Assembly (NCBI RefSeq): GCF_000227135.1
Contig: NC_018247.1
Coordinates: 546,331-610,330, forward strand
Direction: 5' to 3'
From: Leishmania donovani
Lineage: Eukaryota > Euglenozoa > Kinetoplastea > Trypanosomatida > Trypanosomatidae
Length of the DNA: 64,000 nt
This document shows, one piece after another, positions 47,546 through 57,237 of this stretch. Under the pieces are notes generated by a model. It saw only the letters and a program-made list of their open reading frames with translations, searched no databases and was not told where the DNA came from. The position numbers and the translations under genes were made by a program. Positions within the stretch are counted from its first letter, which is position 1. Every line of letters begins with the position of its first letter.

Positions 47546-50500
47546 GCAAGTGCAATAGAGAAAAAAAAACGCTCAAAAACGCTAACACGGGAATCGAAGA
47601 GGGCTCAGCCAAAATGCGTGGGGTCCAGAGCGAGCGAGCGAGATGGACGTGATGCGGCGAGTGGGGGAGCGCAGGAAAAAACTGACACGCCCCCGCACAG
47701 ACGTATGCGAAAGGGACAGAAGAAGATTTCCTGAGGAGAAGCGCACACAGGCACACACACACACACACAAACACACCGGTGTACTCACTCGTTTGTAGAC
47801 CGTGAGTGACCGCTTGTGTATAAGCGCGTGTGTGTGCCCTTGCGTGTATCTGTGTGCGTCTTCTGCGACTAGACTTGTCGAAATATCTCTTCCTTCTTTT
47901 TTTTTGTCTTCTTTCTTGGCATGCGCGTTGAGCATACGCAACCTTCCTTCCTCTCTCCTTCTCAACCCCTCCGCCCACACCCCGTGTTTCTTCCTCTGCG
48001 CAGCAGGCCCCCATCTCTTCTCTCCCCGCTTTCTTTCCATCTAAAGGCCTTGCAAGAAGAAGGAAGAGAGATGTGCCTTCGAGTCTTTTTTTTTTGTATC
48101 GATTCCCTGTTTTGGTTTTCTTGTGATCCTCTGTTGCCCCCTGCTGCATATAACGCATGTGTATGGGCGCGCTGTGCGTCTACACGCCGCCTCACACCTC
48201 TTGGTTGTTCGTTGGTTTGGCCCCCCTCCCCTCCCACCTTTTCCCCTCTTCCTTGCCTCTGTCTTATGAACTCTTCATTTTTTTTTGGTTTCACTTGTGA
48301 CACCCCTACCCCTTCACTGTCCAAAGGAGGAAAGCGAAGGAAAGCCTCTGCCACTCCTCTTCCCTTCTCATACACCAACAACACCACGCAGCACCTCACA
48401 GACACACAGATATTGCGTAGAGGTAGCCCTGTCGCCCCGCTCCCCCCTCCTCCTAACGCCACCACTCCCCTCCCCTTCACACACCCTACGCACGCGCAGG
48501 TGATGCTGCGGCCATTATGATGGTGTGATGACGAGACGGCGACATCTTTCATTGTTGTGTCACCCTCCTTTTTCCACTTCTATTTCATCTTGCTTCCAAT
48601 TCGAAAACAATCAGAGAACACACACACACACACGTACACAAAAGAAAGAGCCCGTCCACTGAGCGAGGGGGGAGCTGAGGGAAGGGTGTGTGCAAACACG
48701 CTCACACCCACGCCTCTTTTCTGTCTCATCAGGCACCCCCTTCCTCTCCGTTGGTGCTGCAGTCTGCATCGCCGATTCTTTGTATATTTTTTTTCTTGTG
48801 AAGTGGGCGCCCGTGCAAACCTTTGTATGCATGTGCTTGTGTGTAGCGGTGTCTCCGAATCGGTGTTTGTGTGCGTGTGCGTCTCTCATTACGCCGTGGC
48901 CCTCCCGTCTCCCCGCCCTCCGTTTTCTCGCTTTGCGAGGTTGTTTGGCATGCTCCGCGTCCGTTTTTTTTTTTTTGTTGTTGTGCCCTCCCCCGACTGT
49001 CACGTCGATCATAGACGAGGAAAAGAAAAAAAACGAAAGAGGAATGGGACAACAAACAAACAGCGCGAACGCAGCAAAGTAAAGGATTAAAGGGAAAAAA
49101 AAAGAGACACACACACGCACACACACGCATGCATGCATACGTGTGTGTGCGTGTGTGTGTCTTGCTGTGCGCGTTGATACATGTTTGTTCAGCTCTTGCT
49201 GTCTCCCTCCCTCTTCCCCTAAGTGTATGTTTCTTCCCCACCCCGTCACCTTTGCTCTCTCCAGTGTTCCCCCTTCTTTTTTTTTTCCGCCTTTCCTTCG
49301 TTCTTTTCGTTTGGCCATGCCCTCTCGTAACTGATCGCCCTCTCTTCAGTCGACTGCGCGCGCACGCACGCACGCGCACACACACACACACACGCACATG
49401 TAAGTGTTCTTGAGTGTGTGTGTGTGTGCGTGCGTATGTATGCGTTTGCGTTGTTGTGGATCGTCTTTTGTTTTACAATGTTTCCTGTTCCTCCCTTGTT
49501 TTTTTTTCTTTTGCCCGTCCCCACCCCCACCCCTCCCCCGACCCCTTCCATGACGGGATGAGGGCGCGTGTCGGCGAAGAGAGGGAAAAGGGCGCGCGCT
49601 AATCGGTGTCGATGCTTTGTAGTACGCGCAACACGCACACACACATATACGTCACCTGCGTCTTTTTGCGACTCTCATGTCTTCGCCCCTCCCCTCCCAC
49701 GTTTTTTTTTCTTCCTCGTGTTCTCCTTCCTCCGTCTTTGTATCCCCTCCCTCAGCGGCTCTCTCTCCAGTGCTCACGCGCTCCTGGGCGGGCTAGGTGG
49801 CCATTGGAGGAACCGAAGCGGAAGGAAGAATGCAACAGTGGGGCGGGGCCGATGCGCACGAGAGGGTGGACAAGTGTGGAGAGAAGTGAACTGCAGCGAG
49901 CGCTGATGCGTGTGCGCGTGCGTCTGTGCATCTGACATGGGTACCCAAAGTAGGAAAATAGACAAGGAAAAGGGGCGAGTGCGTGTCTGGCAGTGCCCTG
50001 TCCTGGGCTGTGCAACCCTCTCCTCATTCCTTCCATCCCACTTTCCCCAGCACGGCCACACCACACCACCACCAATGGACTTCATCCTCGATCATATGAA
50101 CCGTAAATAAGCAGAGATACACGCATACGCGTACTCGCTAAACAGAAGAAGAGAACCCACTCCGTCTTGTGCTGACCGTGAGGCTGGGGGTGGCGGTGAT
50201 CGTGAAGACGAGCGCGCACGTGAGCAGCTCTGCTCCTGTTTCTTTCTCCCAGCCCAGAGCGCGCGAAGAGCGGAGAGGTGGGAAGGCGCCTTGTCGAGCG
50301 TTTTGCCATCTCTTTCCGGTCGCCCAAGTGAAAGCCATCCGATGCGAGAGAGGAAAGGAGGAAACACGGAGAGGGGGAGGCGCCCACTGTGGATTCCTCG
50401 CTGCATCGCCCACAGGCATCTGCGCCAACGTACAGGTTCCAAAAGGGTACACGTGCTGTGGCTCGTGACTCTCCAACACTTGGCCACACCCATGCGCATC

Positions 50501-50882
50501 TTTACTGTCTCTCCTGCGTGTTCCTGTTTCTCCCTCTCTCTCTTTTTCTCGCGGATTCGACTCGGGCGAATCTTCACTGCTCGTGTGCCACCACCTCCTT
50601 CTCCGCCTCAAAACCACTGCGCTCCCCGCACACACGCAAACACATGTACACGCGTCTTTTTACCAAACTTCGGGTACAGCGACTACGACAAGAAGACGCA
50701 CACACGCGCGCGCGCCCACGCATTCGTCCTCGTTCTCCCACAACTGGTCCGCGCCATCATCATTGCCCTGCACGCTCCTTCACACCACCTTGCAAAACAA
50801 CCTCGTGGCATCTGTGAGCTCTCTTTTCCGCGCACCGCACATACACACCCACACGCCCACCGACGCCAGCAGGCCTGTAAGC
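47546..50882. other. Long intergenic region with Z-DNA-prone inverted repeats
   Basis: Likely 3'UTR of the 47090 gene, then repeats: AC near 47750-47768, a 58-bp hairpin at 49105-49162 and a second CA/TG inverted tract at about 49355-49434. An apparent 57-codon frame from ATG 49937 is not supported. Pyrimidine tract at 50500-50560 precedes the next gene. Confidence 0.55.
49105..49162 (+). repeat. Perfect inverted repeat of alternating purine-pyrimidine
   Basis: Arms of 23 bp (49105-49127 and 49140-49162) are exact reverse complements made of CA/TG repeats with matched CG interruptions, around a 12-nt 'CATGCATGCATA' loop. Favourable for cruciform or Z-DNA. Confidence 0.93.
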
Positions 50883-51725
50883 ATGGAAAAGGCGAAGGAG
50901 ATCCAGTCAAAGCTGGATAGCCTCCAGCAGGAGATGCACGCCAAGGTGGAGGCGTGTGATGTGAAGTACAGCAAGGAGAAGAACGCCATCTTCGCGGCGC
51001 GCCGCGCAGCCGTTGCGGAGCTGATAGCAAAGAAGGAGATGCCGGCAAACTTCTGGGCGCTCGCCCTCATCGCCCTGCTGCAGATGAAGGACCGCGAGTC
51101 GACGACGACGCCCCACTTCCTCGGCCCGTACGATGAGGAACTGCTCAAGACGTACCTGGAGGACATTGAGGTGTTGTACACGGATAAGGGCCACCGCATT
51201 ACACTGCGCTTCAAGCCGAATCCGTTTTTCGAGGAGACGGAGCTCTGGGCCCAGGCGAGTGAGATAATGAATTACGAGGCTGGCGAGGAGGACGAGATGC
51301 CGCCGGCGGAGGAGAGTTGGGGCTTTTCGGGTGTGACGTGGAAGGACGGGCATGGCCCGCAGCTGGACGAGGACGAGGACGAGGAGGATGACGGTGCCCC
51401 AGGCAAAAAGCGCCCGCATCCAAGCAGCGGCGGCTTGGCCGCCTCCGCATCGTCCTCGACGCAGGGCCCCAGTGTGCTGGAGGTGTTCAGCGAGATGCCA
51501 CCCCACCCGGAGGAGGATGAAGAGATGGACGAGGAGGACGACGACGCTGTGGCGGATGCCATTGAGGAGTGGGAAGACGAGATGGCTGACCGCAAGATGC
51601 TGCTGCGGATGGTGGAGCTGTTTGTTCACCATAACCCTGTCTCCGCCCTGCGCGACGCTGGTGCTGCCACGGCTGGCGCGAGCAACGGTGAAGAGGCGGC
51701 AGCGAAGAAAGCGAAGGTGGAGTGA
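50883..51725 (+). CDS. Nucleosome assembly protein (NAP/SET family)
   Basis: This gene encodes 280 residues. Residues 1-50 form a Lys/Glu-rich helix like the NAP dimerisation helix ('EIQSKLDSLQQEMHAKVEA'). The NAP core follows: 'ANFWALALIALLQMKDRES', 'EELLKTYLEDIEVLYTDKGH', 'ITLRFKPNPFFEETELW'. Two acidic stretches (about 158-169 and 206-222) and the C-terminal 'AAAKKAKVE' complete a histone-chaperone layout. It should bind histones and take part in nucleosome assembly or shuttling; partners are not visible here. It is short for NAP1 and closer in size to SET-type members. It is the only clearly nuclear gene in a membrane-protein cluster, as expected where polycistronic neighbours are functionally unrelated. 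Confidence 0.92.
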   Translation: MEKAKEIQSKLDSLQQEMHAKVEACDVKYSKEKNAIFAARRAAVAELIAKKEMPANFWALALIALLQMKDRESTTTPHFLGPYDEELLKTYLEDIEVLYTDKGHRITLRFKPNPFFEETELWAQASEIMNYEAGEEDEMPPAEESWGFSGVTWKDGHGPQLDEDEDEEDDGAPGKKRPHPSSGGLAASASSSTQGPSVLEVFSEMPPHPEEDEEMDEEDDDAVADAIEEWEDEMADRKMLLRMVELFVHHNPVSALRDAGAATAGASNGEEAAAKKAKVE

Positions 51726-53044
51726 GGAGGGGAGGGGCATGGCTTGCACCCCCCTCCTCTGTTCGTGTGTACACGCTGTGACGCGTGTCCCCCGCTCTCG
51801 CGTTCTCTTCCTCTTGTTGTATAGCCTCCCCGTTTTCCTCGCTCTCGCTTCTTTTCTTGGTTTGTAAGTGGTGCTCGCACGGCCTGCGCGTGTGTGTGTA
51901 CTTCCGTAGCGCCTGAGCTGCGCGTCATGAGCGTCTGTGTGTGTGTGTGTGTGTGTGTGCACTTTCGTCTGCGTGTGCCTCCCCCTCGAAAACGACACAC
52001 GCACACGCGCGCAGACCGTGTGAGCGCATCTTTAACGGCTGTCGGTGTTTGGAGAGGCGTGTGCACTAAGCGCCTCCCGCCTTCCTCTCCCTCTCTCCTT
52101 CCACCCCCCACCCCCACTCCTCATCCCAACACACCGGTGCACACACGGGCACAACACCCGTAAAGCCGCTTACCGCCCCACTGGCTAAGCAACGGTGGAC
52201 AAGAGAAATACCCGGCCCACACCAAAGCAGTACTAGGTGAAGAGGTGAGCAGCCCACCCACACGGATGGAGATATGAGACGGCGGGGAGGCTCTGCAGCA
52301 TCTGTCAGCTTTTGGGTGGAAGTCACCGCGATTGCCTCCTCTTCCATTGTCCTCGCTCACTGTCTTGTGTGCGCGATTATGCCTGCCAGTGTTGTCAAGT
52401 TTCTTCCATTCGCCTCTCAACGCTCACGCAGCTCTTCGCCTTGTTCAGGCAATGTTGCCCGCCACTGCTACCCCTGTCTTTGTCTTCACCCCCTGTCTTC
52501 GTGTCTTGTGTCGTGCTCTCCATCAAGGACGTAATCTTCTCCTCGCCCCCAAAAGGAAAAGAGCATACGCACATACATGCAGCGCCAGGTGTACACTGGG
52601 TGAAGGGAAGTGCTTGCCCCTGCCCGCCCTCTCTTTTTTTTTTTGCGACACACAACGGAGCTACACCAGTACACCAGTATTGTGTGCTCCCTCCTCCTCC
52701 TCCATTTGTGCTAAGTGCCACCTCATCGATCCTACGTTTTGCCTTTTTTTAGCTGCTGTCACGATGCTGCTGCCGTGATCGATTCACGAACGCCACGAAC
52801 AGCGACGCGCCCACGTGCGCGTGGTGCTTTCGTTTTCCCTGTGCCGCCTCTCTGCGCCCGTTCTGTATTCTTGTGTTTTTTTTTTTGTTTCTGTGGTGCG
52901 GCCCTCTCTCACTGCGTTCTCCTGCCCGCCCGCACCTTCCCCACTCCTTCTGCCCCTCCGGCGTCTCGACCCCCCTCTCCACGGAACCCCTCTCGGGCTT
53001 CCCCGTGAAGCTGTCCGACCTCTCACCTTGTTGTGTCCGTCATC
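51726..53044. other. Intergenic region after NAP
   Basis: Likely NAP 3'UTR with a TG repeat at 51936-51959, then pyrimidine-rich sequence including T runs near 52631-52642 and 52877-52886. No supported gene. Confidence 0.55.
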
Positions 53045-54330
53045 ATCTACCACCACTCACGCCCCGTCTTGCCGTGCATTCTTCACCGCTCTTTGTTTGG
53101 CTTCTATTTTCCTCATTCTCAGCGGGCGTGCGACACGCTCAAGTGCCATCACCTCTCGCTCAGGGGCGGAGGGTTCACTCTGGAGCGCGTCTTCGGACAC
53201 GGCGTTCAGCATACAAACCTGTAAAGTCGGGGTTTCCGCACGTCCGGCGCCTCACCGTTGCGGCTGCAAAGGATGGCGATGCGACGTCGGGCGGCACCGG
53301 CATCGCCACCACGGCCTACACCACCCCAGCTGGGAAGAAGGCTCGGCTCAAGTGCGGCTTCCTGGTGGGCTTTCACGGCGCAGAGGCCGTCATCGCCTCC
53401 TACAGCGCCGACTTGTATTCCGCGGATATCTGGCGATGGCGCGTAACTCCGGCGCACGTGTCAGGCACAACGCCGTCGCTGCCGTCGATCTCCAAACCGC
53501 TGCCAAGCTTCCGTAAAGGTGAGACGCAGCTGCGCATCTCGCTCGAGAGCAGTGTAGCGGGCTACGAGGCCAACGGGAGCTCGATGTTGCCCGCGTCGAT
53601 GCTCCAGTGGTTCTACCGCTCCGTTCAGCCCTTCCTCAACATGACGGCCAGTGTGTGCAGCAACTGCACCTCGGCGGTGACCGTCCTCGTCTCACCCGAG
53701 GCACTCAACACTAGCGGCAACCAGAAGAGCGCTGCTGTGGGGGACAGGTAGGCTCGACGGCGAGGCGCGTGCAAGGAGACGGGGACGCACACAAACACTC
53801 ATGCACGCACGACCGACTGCGAACACCACCATTCAATGGCTCGAGCGCCATCGTCACTCTTCCCCCCCCCCCTCCGTCTCTCTGCCGCATTTCGCATGGA
53901 AGGGAGACCCTGAGCTCTTGACCACGGGGGAGCGAGGAGGGGAGGGCGCAAAACGAAAATCATGCCCGTGAAGGGATCTCGCCCTTCTCCCCACCCGCTC
54001 CGCTGCCGGGCAACACACGCGTGTGCGTGCGCTTTGGCAGTCCGCATGGAGGAGAGCAGCAACGGCAGCCGCAACGAGAAGGAACTCCACAGGGACAAGG
54101 GCGGGCACATACGACCCCCTCCCTAGTCTCTATCGTTCTCTGCCATCAGATTCACCCATCACCGGCCGTATTGCCATCCCTCCCTCGCTCACTCTCTCCC
54201 GCTTTCCCTTCTTTGTGCGGTGCACAACAGCAGAGGAGGATTCAACGCCGACATCATCGGTATTGCCATCCTCGTCGCTGCGTTCCTTGTTCTTGTGAAC
54301 GGGTATTGGAGCATCTTCGACAACCGCCAC
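53045..54330 (+). pseudogene. Decayed gene for a secreted or membrane glycoprotein, unrecognised
   Basis: Three coding-like pieces lie in order. Frame +3 at 53067-53126 encodes a hydrophobic signal-like stretch 'CRAFFTALCLASIFLILSG' and runs to about 53225. Frame +1 from about 53230 to TAG 53751 encodes 'KKARLKCGFLVGFHGAEAVI', 'ASYSADLYSADIWRWRV' and four N-glycosylation sequons within about 60 residues (NGS, NMT, NCT, NTS). The same frame at about 54241-54330 encodes a transmembrane-like 'ADIIGIAILVAAFLVLVNGY'. No ATG begins the first piece. A frameshift separates pieces one and two, and in-frame stops at 53749 and near 53914 and 54124 separate pieces two and three. I recognise no family. 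A broken gene fits best; two small unrelated genes or assembly errors are alternatives. Confidence 0.5.
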
Positions 54331-54410
54331 AGCAACCAAAACGGGCGAGAGCGAGGCGTGTTGCACATTTTCGGGCTTCACCGAAGCGCTCACGACCAGT
54401 GTCAAGTCAA

Positions 54411-54434
54411 CACACACACACACACACACACACA
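54411..54434 (+). repeat. (CA)12 microsatellite in a 5' leader
   Basis: 24 bases of CA end six bases before the ATG at 54441. Parallel to the arrangement before the 47090 gene. Confidence 0.95.
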
Positions 54435-54440
54435 GGAAGG

Positions 54441-54851
54441 ATGGGCGGCTCCAACTCCACCAATAGAAAGATCATATACAAGAATGGCAGGCCCACCTTC
54501 AAGGGGGATGAGGTGGTGAAGGGCTTCGAGAGAGACAACGGTCTTCTCTTCCGCATCGTCAAGAGGAAGAAAGGGCATCAGACGTGGGCTTTCTACAATG
54601 ACACGACGCAGTACAACATGCGCATCAATGTCACCTTCGCCGCCGGTTGCGAGCTCACCGCCCTCGGACACACAAAGGTAGTGAAAGGGGCGAGGGGCGA
54701 GTGGGTTGCCACCGTCGTCGTGATGCCCGGTAAGACGGAGATGTTTGTAGAGGGAAAAATCGAAGGCTTCAAATCGAATATGGACGCCTATCCCGCCATG
54801 AGCGACGGCAGCGGCAGCCGTCTGGCCGCAGGGGAAGCGGTAGCGAACTGA
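54441..54851 (+). CDS. Small myristoylated protein, close paralogue of SMP-1
   Basis: This gene encodes 136 residues starting MGGSNS: Gly2 and Ser6 favour myristoylation, and Gly3 replaces the palmitoylatable Cys of SMP-1. The body is one domain I unit and aligns with SMP-1 almost without gaps: 'NGRPTFKGDEVVKGFERDNG', 'LLFRIVKRKK', 'TWAFYNDTTQYNMRINVTF', 'GKTEMFVEGKIEGFKSNMDA'. It lies directly before SMP-1 and the two look like a tandem duplication. Published work describes an SMP-2 that is myristoylated only; this gene fits that description, but I leave the symbol empty because I cannot confirm the match. Candidate acceptor AG near 54231. Confidence 0.92.
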   Translation: MGGSNSTNRKIIYKNGRPTFKGDEVVKGFERDNGLLFRIVKRKKGHQTWAFYNDTTQYNMRINVTFAAGCELTALGHTKVVKGARGEWVATVVVMPGKTEMFVEGKIEGFKSNMDAYPAMSDGSGSRLAAGEAVAN

Positions 54852-55582
54852 ACGTGTGCGTCTGTCTGCTTGACGGTCGGTCGATGCGCACACTCTTTTC
54901 TTCGCCATTGGAAGACGCGCGCTCGAGTAACCGCACGCATGAAGTTCGGCAGTGCCGCGCGCAACCACAGAGAGACAAAGACGTCCGCAAGACACAAATA
55001 CCAGTGAGTTGTATCGGGGCGTCACTTATGGAGATGCGAAACGGACGCTTATGCTACTGTTTCTGCTCTCTAATGAGCCAGATGATGGTGAAACTATCTG
55101 GGTGCCGCGGCACCTTATCTTGTCGCCTCCCACAACACCACCCCATCTCTACCCCCGATATTCCCGCTAGACCACATGTGTGCATATGCATATGTAATAT
55201 ACTCGCCTTTTCTGTCAAAAAAAAGCTTGATGTCTGCCTTTTCGCTTTTGCGTTTAGGTGGCAAGCCCGTCCTCTTGTGCGAGTCGTTTGCCTTCTGCCT
55301 CTCCTCCCTCCCTCCCCTCCTCCTGCCTTCTCCCTATCGTGCCTGTCGGTCTGCGCATGTGCGTTGGGTCAGAGCGCGCACATTTACGCATACGCACCGG
55401 CGCGCCGACACACCCAAACACGCGCGCGCGCACACACACACACACACTTCGAGTCTCCAGCTGCGCTAACATGTGAGTAGATGTGTAGGTGTGTGTGTGT
55501 GTGTCTATGCGCCTAGCGTTCTCGTGAAACAAACGTGCATGCCCGCATATAGCGTTACTGCTGTGAGGTGTGTGCGCATGTA

Positions 55583-55608
55583 GGGTGGGGGGAGGGAGAG
55601 GGAGGGGG
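55583..55608 (+). repeat. G-quadruplex motif
   Basis: Five runs of 3-6 G separated by single bases or 'AGA', read directly. Meets the standard four-run quadruplex pattern; folding is inferred. Confidence 0.75.
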
Positions 55609-56270
55609 AAGAGTGGCGAAGGGGACGCGCTTATACGCACGCGTGGCCCCTTTTTTCTTCGCTGTTGTTTGTGCCTATCTTGTGTGCACCGACTTGTTCA
55701 TTTTCATCTCCCCGGATTCCCCATGTCTTCTTTGCAGCCCTTTTTTTTTTGTCTTGCCCCGCCCTTGCGCGTGTGTTTGAAAGGCTGACCCGAATGCGTA
55801 CCTATCTCTGTCTGTCCGTCTCTCCTCCTCCCTTCCTATTCGCGGCTTCACGTTGGATGTGTGCATGTGTTACTACTCGCTGCCGCTACGCGGAGGATGC
55901 ATGGCATGCACGGAGAGAGGGAAGTAGACGCACCGATGTGCCGCAGCTTTCTCCTGCTTCTTTACGATTACTCGTACGACGGCGTTGCCTACCAGCGTCA
56001 CTGGGTCCTCCATTCATCCGCACTTCTGATTTCCTCCACCTCCTCCCATCATCCCCATGGCAGCTTTTAGGTGCGCCGCCGGTGACTTCAAGCAGAATGG
56101 AGTGCGGCAAGAGCATTCATGAGCACGCGGGTGTATGCGTGCGTGGGGCTGAGCAATGCGGCCAGCGGGTCATGGTATGAGAACCACCGTCTCACCTCTC
56201 AGCAGAGCACCCCCACCAGACATCCGCTGACGTGCGCGGCAAGCCTCTCCATGTCTCCGTAGTCGTTTCC

Positions 56271-56293
56271 CCGCTCTGCAGCTTGCAGAGCGG
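56271..56293 (+). repeat. Perfect hairpin, 10-bp stem and 3-nt loop
   Basis: 'CCGCTCTGCA', loop 'GCT', then the exact reverse complement. It lies between the two SMP genes in transcribed untranslated sequence. Confidence 0.9.
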
Positions 56294-56779
56294 TCGCTGC
56301 CGAGGCAATCTAGTTGCGCAGGCGCTCTCGGTCCCTCTCTCCAACTCCTTTTCTACACCCTGCATGTCTTGCCCACCTCTTTCGCTCTCCTCCCCTTTTC
56401 TGCCTGCATCGTTCTCCCACAACGTACCCGCTTCACTGTGCCCTTTCACCACCACTTGATGCACATGCCCATGTATATGCATTAATAATACCATAAAACA
56501 CCTGCTGCGCTGGGTATGCGAAGCATCACTTCTACTGCCTCCCTCCTGCCTCCCTCCTAACCCTCCCCCCGTTCTCTGCCCTTTGTTGCGGCACCATCCC
56601 CACAACCTGCCATTTTTTCGCTCCCTTTGCCATCAGTCGCCCTCTTTTGCGTCTTCGCTGTCTTTGTGTGCCTGTCCGTGCCCGTGTGCTTGTGTCTCCC
56701 ATTGCCATACACCCATCATCGTGTGCTTGTTTTCTTCTTGCGCTACCTTCTCGCGAACTTTCCCTTAGGCTTATATACC

Positions 56780-56817
56780 CTTTATTCACGACTCCCCCTT
56801 CCCTTCCCTTCCCTCAG
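56780..56817 (+). promoter_or_regulatory. Predicted trans-splice acceptor for SMP-1
   Basis: A near-pure C/T tract ends in 'CCCTTCCCTTCCCTCAG' at AG 56816-56817, leaving a 5'UTR of 24 nt. This is the clearest acceptor in the window. Confidence 0.65.
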
Positions 56818-56841
56818 CGCACACGTGTGTGTTTCTTGAAA

Positions 56842-57237
56842 ATGGGCTGCGGTGCTTCTTCTGAGAACAGCAGCGTCACGTACGTGAACGGCAAGCCCAC
56901 CTTCATGGGTGAGGAGGTGACGAAGGGCTTCGAGAAGGACAATGGGCTGCTTTTCCGCATCGTGAACAAGAAGAAGAAGCAGTGGGCGTACTACAACGAC
57001 ACGACGCAGTACGAAATGCACGTGCTGGTCACCTTCAACGAGGACTGTGACATCAAGGCTCTTGGCAAGACGAAGCTGGAGCAGCAGGAGAACGGCGAGT
57101 GGGTAGCCTCCGTGGTGGTGTACCCGTGCGAGACGGAGATGTTCATTGAGGGCCGCGTGAACGGCTTCAAGTCGAAGATGGACGCCTTGCCGCTGTCGGA
57201 GGAGTACCGCCAGCGTCAGGCGGAGAAGGAAAAGTAG
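56842..57237 (+). CDS. SMP-1: Small myristoylated protein 1, flagellar membrane protein
   Basis: This gene encodes 131 residues starting MGCGAS: Gly2 for myristoylation, Cys3 for palmitoylation, Ser6. The length and the start match the Leishmania SMP-1 I know, which is reported to be dually acylated and targeted to the flagellar membrane, where it is needed for normal flagellum structure and motility. The body is a single DUF1935 unit: 'NGKPTFMGEEVTKGFEKDNG', 'LLFRIVNKKKKQWAYYNDTT', 'VVYPCETEMFIEGRVNGFK', ending 'SEEYRQRQAEKEK'. A strong splice acceptor lies just upstream. It follows its paralogue at 54441 and ends the SMP cluster. No catalytic residues are present; the domain is probably a membrane-proximal scaffold. 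Confidence 0.96.
   Translation: MGCGASSENSSVTYVNGKPTFMGEEVTKGFEKDNGLLFRIVNKKKKQWAYYNDTTQYEMHVLVTFNEDCDIKALGKTKLEQQENGEWVASVVVYPCETEMFIEGRVNGFKSKMDALPLSEEYRQRQAEKEK

Larger units (their letters stand above)
54852..56841. other. Intergenic region with G-quadruplex motif and hairpin
   Basis: C/T-rich sequence with CA and TG repeats near 55430-55448 and 55491-55504, a G-quadruplex-type motif (55583-55608) and a 10-bp-stem hairpin (56271-56293). No supported gene. Confidence 0.55.

Noticed and set aside
49937..50110. 57-codon frame starting MGTQSR
   Set aside because: The start is mildly myristoylation-like, but there is no convincing splice tract just upstream and the remainder has no family features.
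50907..52004. 365-codon frame on the - strand over NAP
   Set aside because: Antisense shadow of the NAP coding sequence; no recognisable motifs.
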